Assembly: GCF_000407365.1 (NCBI RefSeq)
Contig: NZ_ASVU01000002.1
Location: forward strand, 470,253-534,252
Source of the DNA: Enterococcus asini ATCC 700915
GTDB taxonomy: Bacteria > Bacillota > Bacilli > Lactobacillales > Enterococcaceae
Reading direction: 5' to 3'
Length of the DNA stretch: 64,000 nucleotides
Positions 28,427 through 35,681 of the stretch are shown here, piece after piece. Within the stretch, counting starts at the first letter, position 1. Each line of letters begins with the position of its first letter. Made by a program: the position numbers and the translations under genes. Under the pieces are notes generated by a model. That model ran no database searches. It was not told the origin of the DNA and saw nothing but the letters and a program-made list of their open reading frames with translations.

Positions 28427-29452
28427 TTACGCTTCCAAGCTACGAATCTCTTTCATAGCTTTTTCCATAATATGGACTTCTTGCATCATTTTCATGTAGG
28501 TTTTTTCGTTTAAGGATTGAGGGCCGTCTGACCAAGCATTGGCAGGATCCGGATGAATTTCCACGATCATGCCATCGGCGCCAGCTGCTACTCCCGCTCG
28601 AGCCATTGGAGGAACCAAATCCCAAATTCCGGTACCATGTGAAGGATCCACGATGATTGGGAAGTGGCTGAGTTTTTTAATCAAAGGAACGGCACTTAAA
28701 TCAAAGGTATTGCGGGTGGCGGTTTCGTAAGTTCGAATGCCTCGTTCGATAAAGATCACTGGTGATTTGTCTTCCACGGCGATGTATTCCGCTGCATTGA
28801 GCCACTCATCAATGGTTCCGGCGATTCCCCGTTTTAAGCCGATTGGTTTGCCTGTTTTCCCCACTGCGGACAAAAGCTTGTAGTTTTGCATGTTCCGAGC
28901 ACCGATTTGCAAGATGTCACTGTATTCTGCCACCATGTCAATATGGCCTTCATCCATGACTTCCGTAATAACTTTCATACCCAATTCATCCGCAGCTTGA
29001 CGAATGTATTTCAAACCCTCTTCCTCTAGCCCTTGGAAAGCGTAAGGGGATGTTCGCGGTTTAAAAGCGCCTCCCCGTAGGATTTCTGCGCCACCGGCTT
29101 TGGCAATCCGAGCACATTCCCGGATTTGATCTAAGCCTTCAATGGAACAAGGCCCGGCCATGGTAACAAAATGACCGTCACCGATTTTCACGCCATCCAC
29201 GTCGACTACCGTATCCCCTGGGTGAAATTCCCGGGAGCTGAGTTTGTAAGTATTGGAAATACGCACTGCTTTTTCCACCCCATCGTAACTGTAAAATGCC
29301 ACATCTTGAATCGTGCGGGTGTCACCTTTCACGCCGATTACCACGTGTTCACTGCCCGTATCGATATTGACATCCAAGCCTTCTTTTTTAATTCGTTTCA
29401 CAACTTTCTCCACTTCTGCTCTTGTGGCACCTGGTTTCATAATTACGATCAT
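28427..29452 (-). CDS. aroF: 3-deoxy-7-phosphoheptulonate (DAHP) synthase with N-terminal regulatory domain
   Basis: This 341-residue type I-beta enzyme condenses PEP and erythrose 4-phosphate, the entry step of the shikimate pathway. The first 70 or so residues form the ferredoxin-like domain that gives tyrosine or phenylalanine feedback in Thermotoga-type enzymes. The barrel follows, with [27 protein letters not shown] and DPSHGTG motifs. Gene names vary (aroF, aroG or aroA in Firmicutes). As first committed enzyme it is the logical target of both feedback and the operon's leader control. Confidence 0.92.
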   Translation of the reverse strand: MIVIMKPGATRAEVEKVVKRIKKEGLDVNIDTGSEHVVIGVKGDTRTIQDVAFYSYDGVEKAVRISNTYKLSSREFHPGDTVVDVDGVKIGDGHFVTMAGPCSIEGLDQIRECARIAKAGGAEILRGGAFKPRTSPYAFQGLEEEGLKYIRQAADELGMKVITEVMDEGHIDMVAEYSDILQIGARNMQNYKLLSAVGKTGKPIGLKRGIAGTIDEWLNAAEYIAVEDKSPVIFIERGIRTYETATRNTFDLSAVPLIKKLSHFPIIVDPSHGTGIWDLVPPMARAGVAAGADGMIVEIHPDPANAWSDGPQSLNEKTYMKMMQEVHIMEKAMKEIRSLEA

Positions 29453-29491
29453 TTTTATCTACTCCTTTTTCATTTCTGATTGTTTTTTCCT

Positions 29492-30346
29492 TTAAACCAC
29501 TAAGGGACGCACCACGTCCAGTGGCATTTCTTTTCCTGTCCATAAGGTAAAGGCTGCGGCACCTTGATACAACAACATCCCCAGACCATTTCCCCATTTG
29601 AGGCCTTTTGCTTCTGCAAGTGCCAGTAATTTCGTCTGTCTAGGCTTGTAGATTAAATCCATCACCGCAAGATTCTCAGTTAAAAGCTCAGCTGGCAGGG
29701 GCAAGGGGTCTTCTGGTTTCATTCCCAAACTCGTAGCATTGACCACTAAGCAACTATTACCCAAACAGTAAGCTAGCTTTGCTTCATCGGCTAAGTCGAA
29801 AAGTTCGATTTGGCAGTGCGTTTGCTGGCCGATCTCACGAAGTTTCGTTCCAACTGCTGCAAAACTCGGCTTTTGCCGGTTAAAGACATGGATTTTTTTG
29901 ACACCATCTAAAGCCGCCTGCACGATAATCGCCGTGGCCGCTCCTCCAGTCCCTAAGACCGTCATTTCTTTGCCGATAGGATCGATTCCTTCATCGGCCA
30001 AGCTACGCATAAAGCCAACGCCGTCCGTATTGTGACCAATCAAGCGCTGGTCACAATTGACGATGGTATTCACCGCACCACTTAAGCGCGCCGCCGGAGA
30101 CAGTTCGTCCAAATAGGGAATCACTTCGCGCTTATAAGGCATGGTCACATTGACCCCTACCATCTGAAAGCTTCGGATGGCCTGGATACTAGCTGCCAGT
30201 TCTTCCGGCGCAATATCAAAGGACAGATAAACCGCATCGAAATCCCTAGCCGCAAAAGCTGCCGTATGCATAGCCGGGGAGATACTGTGCCCCGTCGGCA
30301 AGCCATAAAGCCCAGCCAGTCGGGTCTTCCCGGAAATCTTCATCAT
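29492..30346 (-). CDS. aroE: Shikimate dehydrogenase
   Basis: A 284-residue NADPH enzyme that reduces 3-dehydroshikimate. GLYGLPTGHSISPAMH binds substrate, NVTMPYKREV has the catalytic Lys, NTDGVGF follows, and TGGAATAI with a downstream NRQKPS (basic residue after the second strand) indicates NADP. I start at the ATG at 30346, seven bases from AAGGAGG; a start at 30352 would leave one base between them. First structural gene of the aromatic operon, behind a long attenuator leader. Confidence 0.93.
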   Translation of the reverse strand: MMKISGKTRLAGLYGLPTGHSISPAMHTAAFAARDFDAVYLSFDIAPEELAASIQAIRSFQMVGVNVTMPYKREVIPYLDELSPAARLSGAVNTIVNCDQRLIGHNTDGVGFMRSLADEGIDPIGKEMTVLGTGGAATAIIVQAALDGVKKIHVFNRQKPSFAAVGTKLREIGQQTHCQIELFDLADEAKLAYCLGNSCLVVNATSLGMKPEDPLPLPAELLTENLAVMDLIYKPRQTKLLALAEAKGLKWGNGLGMLLYQGAAAFTLWTGKEMPLDVVRPLVV

Positions 30347-30381
30347 CTTCATTCCTCCTTGCCGCTTGCCTTCCTCCAATG

Positions 30382-30423
30382 AAAAAAAGGGCGTCCACCG
30401 TGATTACTCTACAGTGAACACCC
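30382..30423 (-). terminator. Attenuator terminator (segments 6:7) before aroE
   Basis: GGGTGTTCACTGT (30411-30423) and ACGGTGGACGCCC (30389-30401) form a 13-bp stem with three G-U pairs on the minus strand, followed by seven T (30382-30388). It lies 36 bases before aroE and would stop transcription of the whole aromatic operon. Confidence 0.9.
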
Positions 30424-30565
30424 TCGATATGCCCTGAACGAACAAAGCGTAAAAGAAAAGCCACTATAGAAGAAATCTACGGTGGCGAGTAAGTCAAGTC
30501 AAATTCCCTTAGCCATCATAGATACAAACTTGCGCTGTTTGCATCCATGTGTCATGAATACAAAC
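30407..30565 (-). promoter_or_regulatory. Chain of alternately pairing segments in the aro operon leader
   Basis: Reading the minus strand, segment 1 (30553-30565, directly after the leader stop) pairs with 2 (30537-30549) over 13 bp. Segment 2 pairs equally with 3 (30517-30529). The end of 3 (30512-30522) pairs with 4 (30476-30486) at 10 of 11. Segment 4 pairs with 5 (30460-30470) at 10 of 11. Segment 5 (30462-30471) pairs with the 5' side of the terminator (30407-30416) over 10 bp. Blocking segment 1 should therefore give 2:3, 4:5 and the terminator; leaving it free gives 1:2, 3:4 and the 5:6 antiterminator. Pairings were found by eye. Confidence 0.75.
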
Positions 30566-30622
30566 TCATCTAAAATAGCTAAAGTAATACTTATTCAGTT
30601 GTGATGATAGTGTTCTTGTCAT
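30566..30622 (-). CDS. Tyr/Phe-rich leader peptide of the aro operon
   Basis: An 18-residue frame, MTRTLSSQLNKYYFSYFR, starts with ATG at 30622 with GGAG nine bases upstream and ends with TGA at 30566. Five of the six residues 12-17 are Tyr or Phe, the end products of this operon (tyrA, pheA). Such clustering by chance is very unlikely, and segment 1 of the attenuator begins at the next base. This is the design of a classical amino-acid-sensing leader peptide, as in enterobacterial pheL. Confidence 0.85.
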   Translation of the reverse strand: MTRTLSSQLNKYYFSYFR

Positions 30623-30657
30623 AAAGAATCGCTCCAAACTGATGTAAGATTGAGTTT

Positions 30658-30686
30658 AGTATAGTCGTTTTCCTAAAGGCTGTCAA
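30658..30686 (-). promoter_or_regulatory. Promoter of the aromatic amino acid operon
   Basis: On the minus strand a perfect TTGACA (30681-30686) and TATACT (30658-30663) are separated by 17 bases. Transcription should begin near 30651, leaving a leader of about 305 bases before aroE. Confidence 0.88.
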
Positions 30687-30748
30687 CGATAACTGTAAAA
30701 ATATTCATATTTTCAGAAACAAATAACGGAAGTTCCTTGAAAAGCGCC

Positions 30749-31513
30749 TTACAAATCCGACTCGAAGAATAACAATAAATCACTTAAAGTCAGCTGTTCT
30801 TTTTCCTTTTGAGATAAGTCCTTGGCGATTTTCCCCTTTTTCATGAGAATCAAGCGATTGCCATACTGTAAGGCGTCTTCCATATGATGGGTAATCATCA
30901 AACAAGTCAATTGTTGCTCCGTTACTAATTGATTCGTCAAAGTCATCAAATTCTTGGAAGTCTTCGGATCTAAGGCTGCCGTATGCTCGTCTAATAATAA
31001 CAACTCTGGTGTGGTCAAAGTCGCCATCAATAGACTCAATGCCTGCCGTTGTCCCCCGGATAAATTGCCACAAGGCGTGTCCAAATGCTGCTCCAAGCCA
31101 TTGCCGATTTGGGCACATAATTCTTTGTAATCAGGCAAACGTTCTTGTAATTTCCGCGGTCTGAGCCCGCGGTGCTGGCCCCTTTTTTCCGCCAGTAACA
31201 GATTTTCTGCAATGGTCATCCGGGGAGCGGTCCCCATTTTCGGATCTTGAAAGACCCGGGCGATATACTTTGCCCGTTGCTCTTCGCTTTTCCGGGTGAC
31301 ATCGGTTTGATTAATGGTGATTTTCCCTCGGGTTAGTGGCAACGAACCAGAAATCGTGTTAAACAAGGTGCTCTTGCCGGCCCCATTGCCCCCGACTACA
31401 GTAATAAATTCTCCCGGCTGAATGGTTAAGTCCACATTGTCCAAAAGCACCCGTTCTTCATCGAGGCCATTTTTTACGACTTTTGTAGCTTGTTTCATGA
31501 CTAAACGACTCAT
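30749..31513 (-). CDS. trpZ: ABC transporter ATPase, TrpZ-like
   Basis: This 254-residue ATPase has GGNGAGKST (Walker A), NLSGGQRQAL (signature), LLLLDEHTAALDP (Walker B) and a switch His in MITHHMEDAL. His in place of Pro in the usual LDEP/LDEHT position is common in this subgroup. It powers the importer formed with TrpY and binding protein TrpX. The trp assignment comes from the binding-protein family and from the Trp-coding leader peptide. It overlaps trpY by one base (TAATG-type junction). Confidence 0.83.
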   Translation of the reverse strand: MSRLVMKQATKVVKNGLDEERVLLDNVDLTIQPGEFITVVGGNGAGKSTLFNTISGSLPLTRGKITINQTDVTRKSEEQRAKYIARVFQDPKMGTAPRMTIAENLLLAEKRGQHRGLRPRKLQERLPDYKELCAQIGNGLEQHLDTPCGNLSGGQRQALSLLMATLTTPELLLLDEHTAALDPKTSKNLMTLTNQLVTEQQLTCLMITHHMEDALQYGNRLILMKKGKIAKDLSQKEKEQLTLSDLLLFFESDL

Positions 31514-32409
31514 TAGTGGCCCTCCTTTTCAAAACCGGTTTTCAAATGTAAGGCTTGTTTCAACTGAGGAATCATTAAGCACAAAGCCAAAATCCCTGAA
31601 GAAATAATCTTCAAATACGTGGTATCAAAGCCTAAATAAATAATCAAGAAGATGATCAACTGATAAATAATGCTGCCTACGACTACGGCTATCAACCGTT
31701 CCCAAAAATCCAATTCCCCGAACAAGACCTCCCCAATAATAATAGCCGCTAAACCAATGACGATCACCCCGATGCCTTTTGAAACATCCGCATAACCATC
31801 ATTTTGGGAAATCAAAGCTCCCGATAGGCCAATCACCCCATTGGATAAAGTCAAACCGAGAATTTTCATCCGATCCGTCTTGATACCTAAAGAACGAGCC
31901 ATGGTTTCGTTATCTCCGGTAGCGATATACGCTTGCCCTAACTCCGTATTGAAAAAGAACAATAGCAAGCCGATAACCAGTAGCACTACCAAAGCGCCTA
32001 ATAAGAGAATATCGAAATAGTCCGGTAAATGCAGTGCTGAAAAAAGATCTTGAATCTTCGAATACTGATGACCTAATCCTTTATTGGGACTTTTCATCAC
32101 AAATAAAATCACCGAATTCAAGCCAGACATCACTAAAATACCGGCTAGAATCACAGGAATCTTGCCTTTGGTGTACAAGATTCCCGTAACAAATCCTGCG
32201 CCCATACCCGCTAAAACCGCTAATAAAGTAGCCAATAGAGGATGGATACCCTGAGTGATAGCCACCACGCAAACGGCTCCCCCTAAAGGAAACGTTCCTT
32301 CTGTGGTCATATCGGGAAAATTCAAAATACGGTAGGTCATAAAAATACCAATGGCCAGTAAAGACCATAACAGGCCTTGACCAATCGTCGAAACGATCAT
32401 GTCCTTCAC
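31513..32409 (-). CDS. trpY: ABC transporter permease, TrpY-like
   Basis: A 298-residue integral membrane protein with about eight hydrophobic segments, of the branched-chain/monosaccharide permease type (BPD_transp_2). Features include TTEGTFPLGGAV near the N terminus and a GDNETMARSLGI cytoplasmic loop that contacts the ATPase. Members of the DUF-type TrpXYZ systems import tryptophan or other aromatic compounds in streptococci and relatives. It is flanked by trpX (20 bases) and trpZ (overlap). Confidence 0.83.
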   Translation of the reverse strand: MKDMIVSTIGQGLLWSLLAIGIFMTYRILNFPDMTTEGTFPLGGAVCVVAITQGIHPLLATLLAVLAGMGAGFVTGILYTKGKIPVILAGILVMSGLNSVILFVMKSPNKGLGHQYSKIQDLFSALHLPDYFDILLLGALVVLLVIGLLLFFFNTELGQAYIATGDNETMARSLGIKTDRMKILGLTLSNGVIGLSGALISQNDGYADVSKGIGVIVIGLAAIIIGEVLFGELDFWERLIAVVVGSIIYQLIIFLIIYLGFDTTYLKIISSGILALCLMIPQLKQALHLKTGFEKEGH

Positions 32410-32429
32410 TCCTTTTTCATTTCTACTGC

Positions 32430-33452
32430 TTATTCCCCCACAAAGCGGGTATCATCAGAATCAAGCTGATCCACATTGATGCCAAAAAGTTCTGCTTGGG
32501 CCCGATTGACGATGGTTTCCCCTTTGGAGAACGTGTAAATCGGTGTTGTAGCCGGATCACTTTCACCCTTTGCGATTTTGGCTGCCATTTTACCAGTTTG
32601 TACGCCTAACTCTTTTTGACTAATCCCCACGGTGGCTACCCCGCCTTGTTCTACCATGGTTTCTACGGATGGAAAGACCGGTAGTTTTTGCTTCGTCGCT
32701 TCTTGACTGACAGTTTCCATGGCGTTGGCGATGGTATTGTCCAAAGGAATAAAGACAAAGTCCACTTCTTGGGCTAAAACTTGCACGGTTTGGGCTACTT
32801 CATTAGTGGTGGCAACAGGTTTATTGACCACTTCTAGGCCTAAGCTCTCCGCCTTTTTCGTGGCTTCGGCTACTTGGAATTGTGAGTTCATTTCCGAAGA
32901 AGAGTACAACATGCCGACTTTTCTCGCATTAGGCAAGAGCTTTTTGGCCAGTTGGATGATTTCCCCCACGGGCGGTTGATCAGAAACCCCAGTGATATTG
33001 GCGCCTGGTTTGTCATTAGAAGCCACCAGTCCCGCACCTTTTGGATCCGTAATGGCACCAAGCACGATAGGAATGTCTTTCTTCTTCACATTGTTGTCTA
33101 ATGCTTGGGCCGCTGGAGTCGCGACCCCCACCAAGACGTCTGCTTTGTCTTGCAGCAATTGTTGGCTCATCGTATTCAGCTTGCTTTGATCTCCTTGACC
33201 ATTTTGGAAAAGCAATTTCAAGTTTTTGCCTTCTTCCAAGCCTTCGTCGGCCAGTCCTTCTTTGATGCCTTCATAAATCTGGTCCAAAGCTGGATGGCTC
33301 ACTAGCTGTAAGACACCCACTCGATACGTTTCTTTCTTCGCGCCCGAATCATTCGTCGCCGCGTTCTCCGAGCGGGTTCCTTGGAAAATCCCGTATCCTA
33401 CCAAACCAATTACCAAAACCGCTACTGTGATCATTAAGCCTTTGTTTTTCAT
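32430..33452 (-). CDS. trpX: ABC transporter substrate-binding protein, TrpX-like
   Basis: A 340-residue type 1 periplasmic-binding-protein-like domain (YRVGVLQLVSHPALDQIYEGIKEGL, then VGVATPAAQAL, GAITDPKGAGLV and MLYSSSEMNS), as in the ABC_sub_bind family that includes TrpX. The N terminus is one hydrophobic segment (about 5-24) without a lipobox cysteine, so it appears to be anchored by an uncleaved helix or a standard signal, unlike most Gram-positive binding proteins. I use the ATG at 33452 for its spacing to GAGG; 33458 is the alternative. It is the first gene after a Trp-type attenuator, which supports tryptophan as the ligand. Confidence 0.83.
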   Translation of the reverse strand: MKNKGLMITVAVLVIGLVGYGIFQGTRSENAATNDSGAKKETYRVGVLQLVSHPALDQIYEGIKEGLADEGLEEGKNLKLLFQNGQGDQSKLNTMSQQLLQDKADVLVGVATPAAQALDNNVKKKDIPIVLGAITDPKGAGLVASNDKPGANITGVSDQPPVGEIIQLAKKLLPNARKVGMLYSSSEMNSQFQVAEATKKAESLGLEVVNKPVATTNEVAQTVQVLAQEVDFVFIPLDNTIANAMETVSQEATKQKLPVFPSVETMVEQGGVATVGISQKELGVQTGKMAAKIAKGESDPATTPIYTFSKGETIVNRAQAELFGINVDQLDSDDTRFVGE

Positions 33453-33528
33453 TTTCATCTACCTCACTTTTTTGTATTTTTTTGGTCAACCTCGCATCCT
33501 TTCTTGTCCTTGTCCTATTTTTGGGTAT

Positions 33529-33561
33529 AAAAAAGACCCCATAGAGATGCTCTATGCGGTC
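33529..33561 (-). terminator. Attenuator terminator before trpX
   Basis: GACCGCATAGAG (33550-33561) and CTCTATGGGGTC (33535-33546) pair at 11 of 12 positions with a three-base loop, followed on the minus strand by six T. It lies between the leader peptide and trpX. Confidence 0.9.
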
Positions 33562-33575
33562 GTGAAAAGTTATGT

Positions 33576-33649
33576 CCAGCATAGATACAAGTTTTAGAAG
33601 GATACTCTAAAAAGTTGTATCTATGGAAGAATGTCCCATCAATACAACT
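33576..33649 (-). promoter_or_regulatory. Alternately pairing segments in the trpXYZ leader
   Basis: On the minus strand segment 1 (33634-33649, overlapping the leader stop codon) pairs with segment 2 (33613-33628) at 15 of 16 positions. Segment 2 also pairs perfectly over 11 bp with segment 3 (33580-33590). The end of segment 3 (33576-33585) pairs with the 5' side of the terminator over 9 bp with one bulge. So 1:2 favours the 3:4 antiterminator and 2:3 frees the terminator. The segment TTGTATCTATG recurs in the aro leader. Pairings were found by eye. Confidence 0.75.
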
Positions 33650-33695
33650 ACCTACGCCAATTACGCCATGCTTGTAAGTTGTTTGTTGTGTACAT
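33648..33695 (-). CDS. Trp-containing leader peptide of the trpXYZ operon
   Basis: A 15-residue frame, MYTTNNLQAWRNWRR, starts with ATG at 33695, eight bases after AAAGGAG, and ends in TAG at 33648. Two Trp codons lie at positions 10 and 13, close to the end, and segment 1 of the attenuator starts within the stop codon. The set-up matches a tryptophan-sensing leader peptide. Confidence 0.8.
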   Translation of the reverse strand: MYTTNNLQAWRNWRR

Positions 33696-33726
33696 GATGG
33701 TCACTCCTTTGTTGATTGATAGTCTC

Positions 33727-33755
33727 AGGATACGCCAACTTTTCGTAAGCGTCAA
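33727..33755 (-). promoter_or_regulatory. Promoter of the trpXYZ operon
   Basis: On the minus strand TTGACG (33750-33755) and TATCCT (33727-33732) are 17 bases apart, about 32 bases before the leader peptide start. Confidence 0.75.
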
Positions 33756-33779
33756 TCTTTTTTTGAATAAACTTGCAGA

Positions 33780-34352
33780 TTATTCTTCGATGGTCTTGAT
33801 ATTCCACATGGTCAAACGGTTTAATTCAGGAATCAAACTACTGTTTACATCATCGATATCCGCCAGTTCTACCCGGTTTTTCTCTTCCCCAGCTTCGAAA
33901 AAGACAAAGGTCACTTTCGTGGGATCAAGATCGTAGCGTTCACCGATATTCACCGTATCGTAAACCAATGGATAATAATAAAAATCGCGGTTTAACTCGG
34001 TACCTTTTTTGGTCAAGATTTCGTCGGTTTTTGCTCTTTGGCTACCATGAGGCGGCGCAAACATAACAGAGACCGCTTTTTGTTTTTTGATAAATTGATC
34101 TTCCGTACCATAAGGAATGGACTTCAAACGATCCGTGGCCAAATCACTAAAGACGATTTCTTCATACTCGGATTCTCGGATATTTCCTTGAGCCGTCATC
34201 ATCGAAACGGAAAAGACTGCCACAAACAACAAAATTCCCACAAAGGTTAAAATCCCCCGGCGTTGATTCTGGTTAAACCAGTTTTCCAAGTCTTGTAAAA
34301 ACTCTCTCGCTCCTTGGCGAATGTCGCCAAACACACTGTTAATCCGATCCAT
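33780..34352 (-). CDS. Membrane-anchored protein of unknown function
   Basis: This 190-residue protein has a charged cytoplasmic N terminus (about 1-32), a single membrane helix (about 33-54, ILTFVGILLFVAVFSVSMM) and an external domain of about 135 residues. That domain shows SVMFAPPHG and later FYYYPLVYD and TKVTFVFFEAGEEKNRVEL, a strand pattern that could be a thioredoxin-like fold without the CXXC motif, as in bacteriocin accessory proteins; this is tentative. It lies between hemD and the trpXYZ leader and seems to be its own unit. Strong AGGAG before the ATG. Confidence 0.7.
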   Translation of the reverse strand: MDRINSVFGDIRQGAREFLQDLENWFNQNQRRGILTFVGILLFVAVFSVSMMTAQGNIRESEYEEIVFSDLATDRLKSIPYGTEDQFIKKQKAVSVMFAPPHGSQRAKTDEILTKKGTELNRDFYYYPLVYDTVNIGERYDLDPTKVTFVFFEAGEEKNRVELADIDDVNSSLIPELNRLTMWNIKTIEE

Positions 34353-34419
34353 GACAAATCTCCTAGTCTATTTTTCAGTTGCTCGTCCTTGTTTCTCTGA
34401 TCCCTTCAAGGGGGTACAC

Positions 34420-34470
34420 TTAGTCAGCCATTTTTAAGCAGCTTTGGGAAGCAACAGTCAATTCTTTCAT
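34420..34470 (-). CDS. Possible short upstream ORF (16 residues)
   Basis: ATG at 34470 lies five bases after GGGAG and 11 bases downstream of a candidate -10, giving MKELTVASQSCLKMAD before TAA. The first codons fall inside an inverted repeat (GGGAGAAGCAA/TTGCTTCCC). It precedes the membrane-anchored protein gene by 67 bases. There is little to show that it is translated. Confidence 0.25.
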   Translation of the reverse strand: MKELTVASQSCLKMAD

Positions 34471-34480
34471 TGCTTCTCCC

Positions 34481-34509
34481 ATACTAGCATTTTGCCAAAT
34501 GACAGGCAA
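34481..34509 (-). promoter_or_regulatory. Promoter before the membrane-anchored protein gene
   Basis: On the minus strand TTGCCT (34504-34509) and TAGTAT (34481-34486) are separated by 17 bases. A stem-loop (34442-34480) follows directly. Confidence 0.5.
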
Positions 34510-34536
34510 GCACCTGCGAAAAACTCTCAAGAAGAT

Positions 34537-35232
34537 TTAGCAATTCCCATCCACTCGTTCTAACTCACTGATTAAACGACTGGCAATGCCTCGCTTAGCC
34601 AAATAAGCCTGAGTCGTAGCACCAATGGCAAAGTAAAGGAGCTGGCTAGTTGTTCCAGTTTCCTCCGCCACAGCTAAAAAACGCTTCGCCGCCGAGGGAC
34701 TGGTCAAGTATACCCCATCGATGGCTTTCTCTTGAAGTAACTTACTGCAACGCTTTAGACCGTCTTTTGCTGGCAGATTTAAATAGGTGACTTGACTGGT
34801 AACTTCTGCAGTTGTTTGAAGCTGGGTTTCTATGTAATCATCCGCCAGCTGACTTTTCGGATAAAAGACTCGCCCCGCTTGCGGATAGGCTTCTTTAAAG
34901 GTTGCCAAAAAAGCCCTTTTGGTTTCCTGAGGGCTGATAAAGTCTACTGCTCTGTTTAGCTTACAAACAGCCTTGGCAGTTTTTTCACCAATTACGGCGA
35001 TTTTCGTTTGCTCGCTGAGGAAGGGGACGATTTGTGGCACTGGGGTTTGACTAGTAAAGAGCACCCAGTCCGCCTGGATCAGACTTTTTTGGACGTCTTT
35101 AGGAATAGGGAGAAAACGCAATGTGAGTAACGGACAGATTGAGACTTCATAGCCCGCCTGAGTAAAGCGCAGAGCGTCGGCTTCATTCAGCCCTTTTTGA
35201 CGAGTCAATAAAATCGTTGGTTTTTTCATCAT
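34537..35232 (-). CDS. hemD: Uroporphyrinogen-III synthase
   Basis: A 231-residue, two-lobed protein of low overall conservation, as usual for HemD. Visible family points are the N-terminal ILLTRQKGLNEADALRF, WVLFTSQTPV, IAVIGEKTAKAV and GVYLTSPSAAKRFL. It closes hydroxymethylbilane to uroporphyrinogen III, the substrate of CobA. It overlaps sirC by four bases and is the last gene of the sulfite reductase-siroheme operon. Confidence 0.85.
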   Translation of the reverse strand: MMKKPTILLTRQKGLNEADALRFTQAGYEVSICPLLTLRFLPIPKDVQKSLIQADWVLFTSQTPVPQIVPFLSEQTKIAVIGEKTAKAVCKLNRAVDFISPQETKRAFLATFKEAYPQAGRVFYPKSQLADDYIETQLQTTAEVTSQVTYLNLPAKDGLKRCSKLLQEKAIDGVYLTSPSAAKRFLAVAEETGTTSQLLYFAIGATTQAYLAKRGIASRLISELERVDGNC

Positions 35233-35681
35233 GACTGCTTGCCTTCTAACCAGGCCTGAAGTTCTTCTTTGGCCGCTTTTGTTTTTCGAGGATCTTGCAC
35301 ATGACTAGAAATAGTATAGGTGAACTCTGAAGTAGTAACGACCCCAGGAGAGCAAAAAGTGCTACGCTCTTTACAAGTCGTGTCATTGACCCACTGGTTT
35401 GAACCGACTTCATTGCGCACTTGTAAATTGACACTGGGATCATCTGTACAGATAAAAACGAAATCAAAGCCAGCCAAGTCCCCTTTTTGATACCCCCGCG
35501 AAAGGTAAGTCAGCTGTCCGGCTTGGGCGAATTCCTTGATTTCCGGTGTTGCTTTCGGGGCAATCACTTGAATATAGCGACCACCACCGGCGAGTAAACT
35601 GGTGACTTTGCGGGTGGCAATCTTGCCGGCACCGATTAGAATGATTTTTCGCTGGCTGATGTCGAGTAAGACGGGATACAT
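35229..35681 (-). CDS. sirC: Precorrin-2 dehydrogenase (SirC/YlnF-like)
   Basis: This 150-residue protein has an NAD-binding start LIGAGKIATRKVTSLL (about 15-31), FICTDDP and a VNDTTCKERSTFCSPGVV segment typical of the CysG N-terminal domain and YlnF. It oxidises precorrin-2 to sirohydrochlorin. It is short and lacks the C-terminal half of Met8/CysG, so chelation is probably done by the SirB-like protein encoded next to it. The start has GGAGG nearby but lies 46 bases inside the 3' end of sirB, an unusually long overlap. Confidence 0.87.
   Translation of the reverse strand: MYPVLLDISQRKIILIGAGKIATRKVTSLLAGGGRYIQVIAPKATPEIKEFAQAGQLTYLSRGYQKGDLAGFDFVFICTDDPSVNLQVRNEVGSNQWVNDTTCKERSTFCSPGVVTTSEFTYTISSHVQDPRKTKAAKEELQAWLEGKQS

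Noticed and set aside
30246..30464. A 72-codon minus-strand frame overlapping the start of aroE and the attenuator
   Set aside because: It lies in another frame than aroE, covers the terminator stem, has no ribosome binding site and its sequence is not protein-like. The region is explained by the attenuator.
30382..33695. T-box riboswitches for the aro and trp operons
   Set aside because: Neither leader has the AGGGTGGNACCGCG T-box sequence or a stem I with an AGTA bulge. The leader peptides and alternate stems explain the terminators better.
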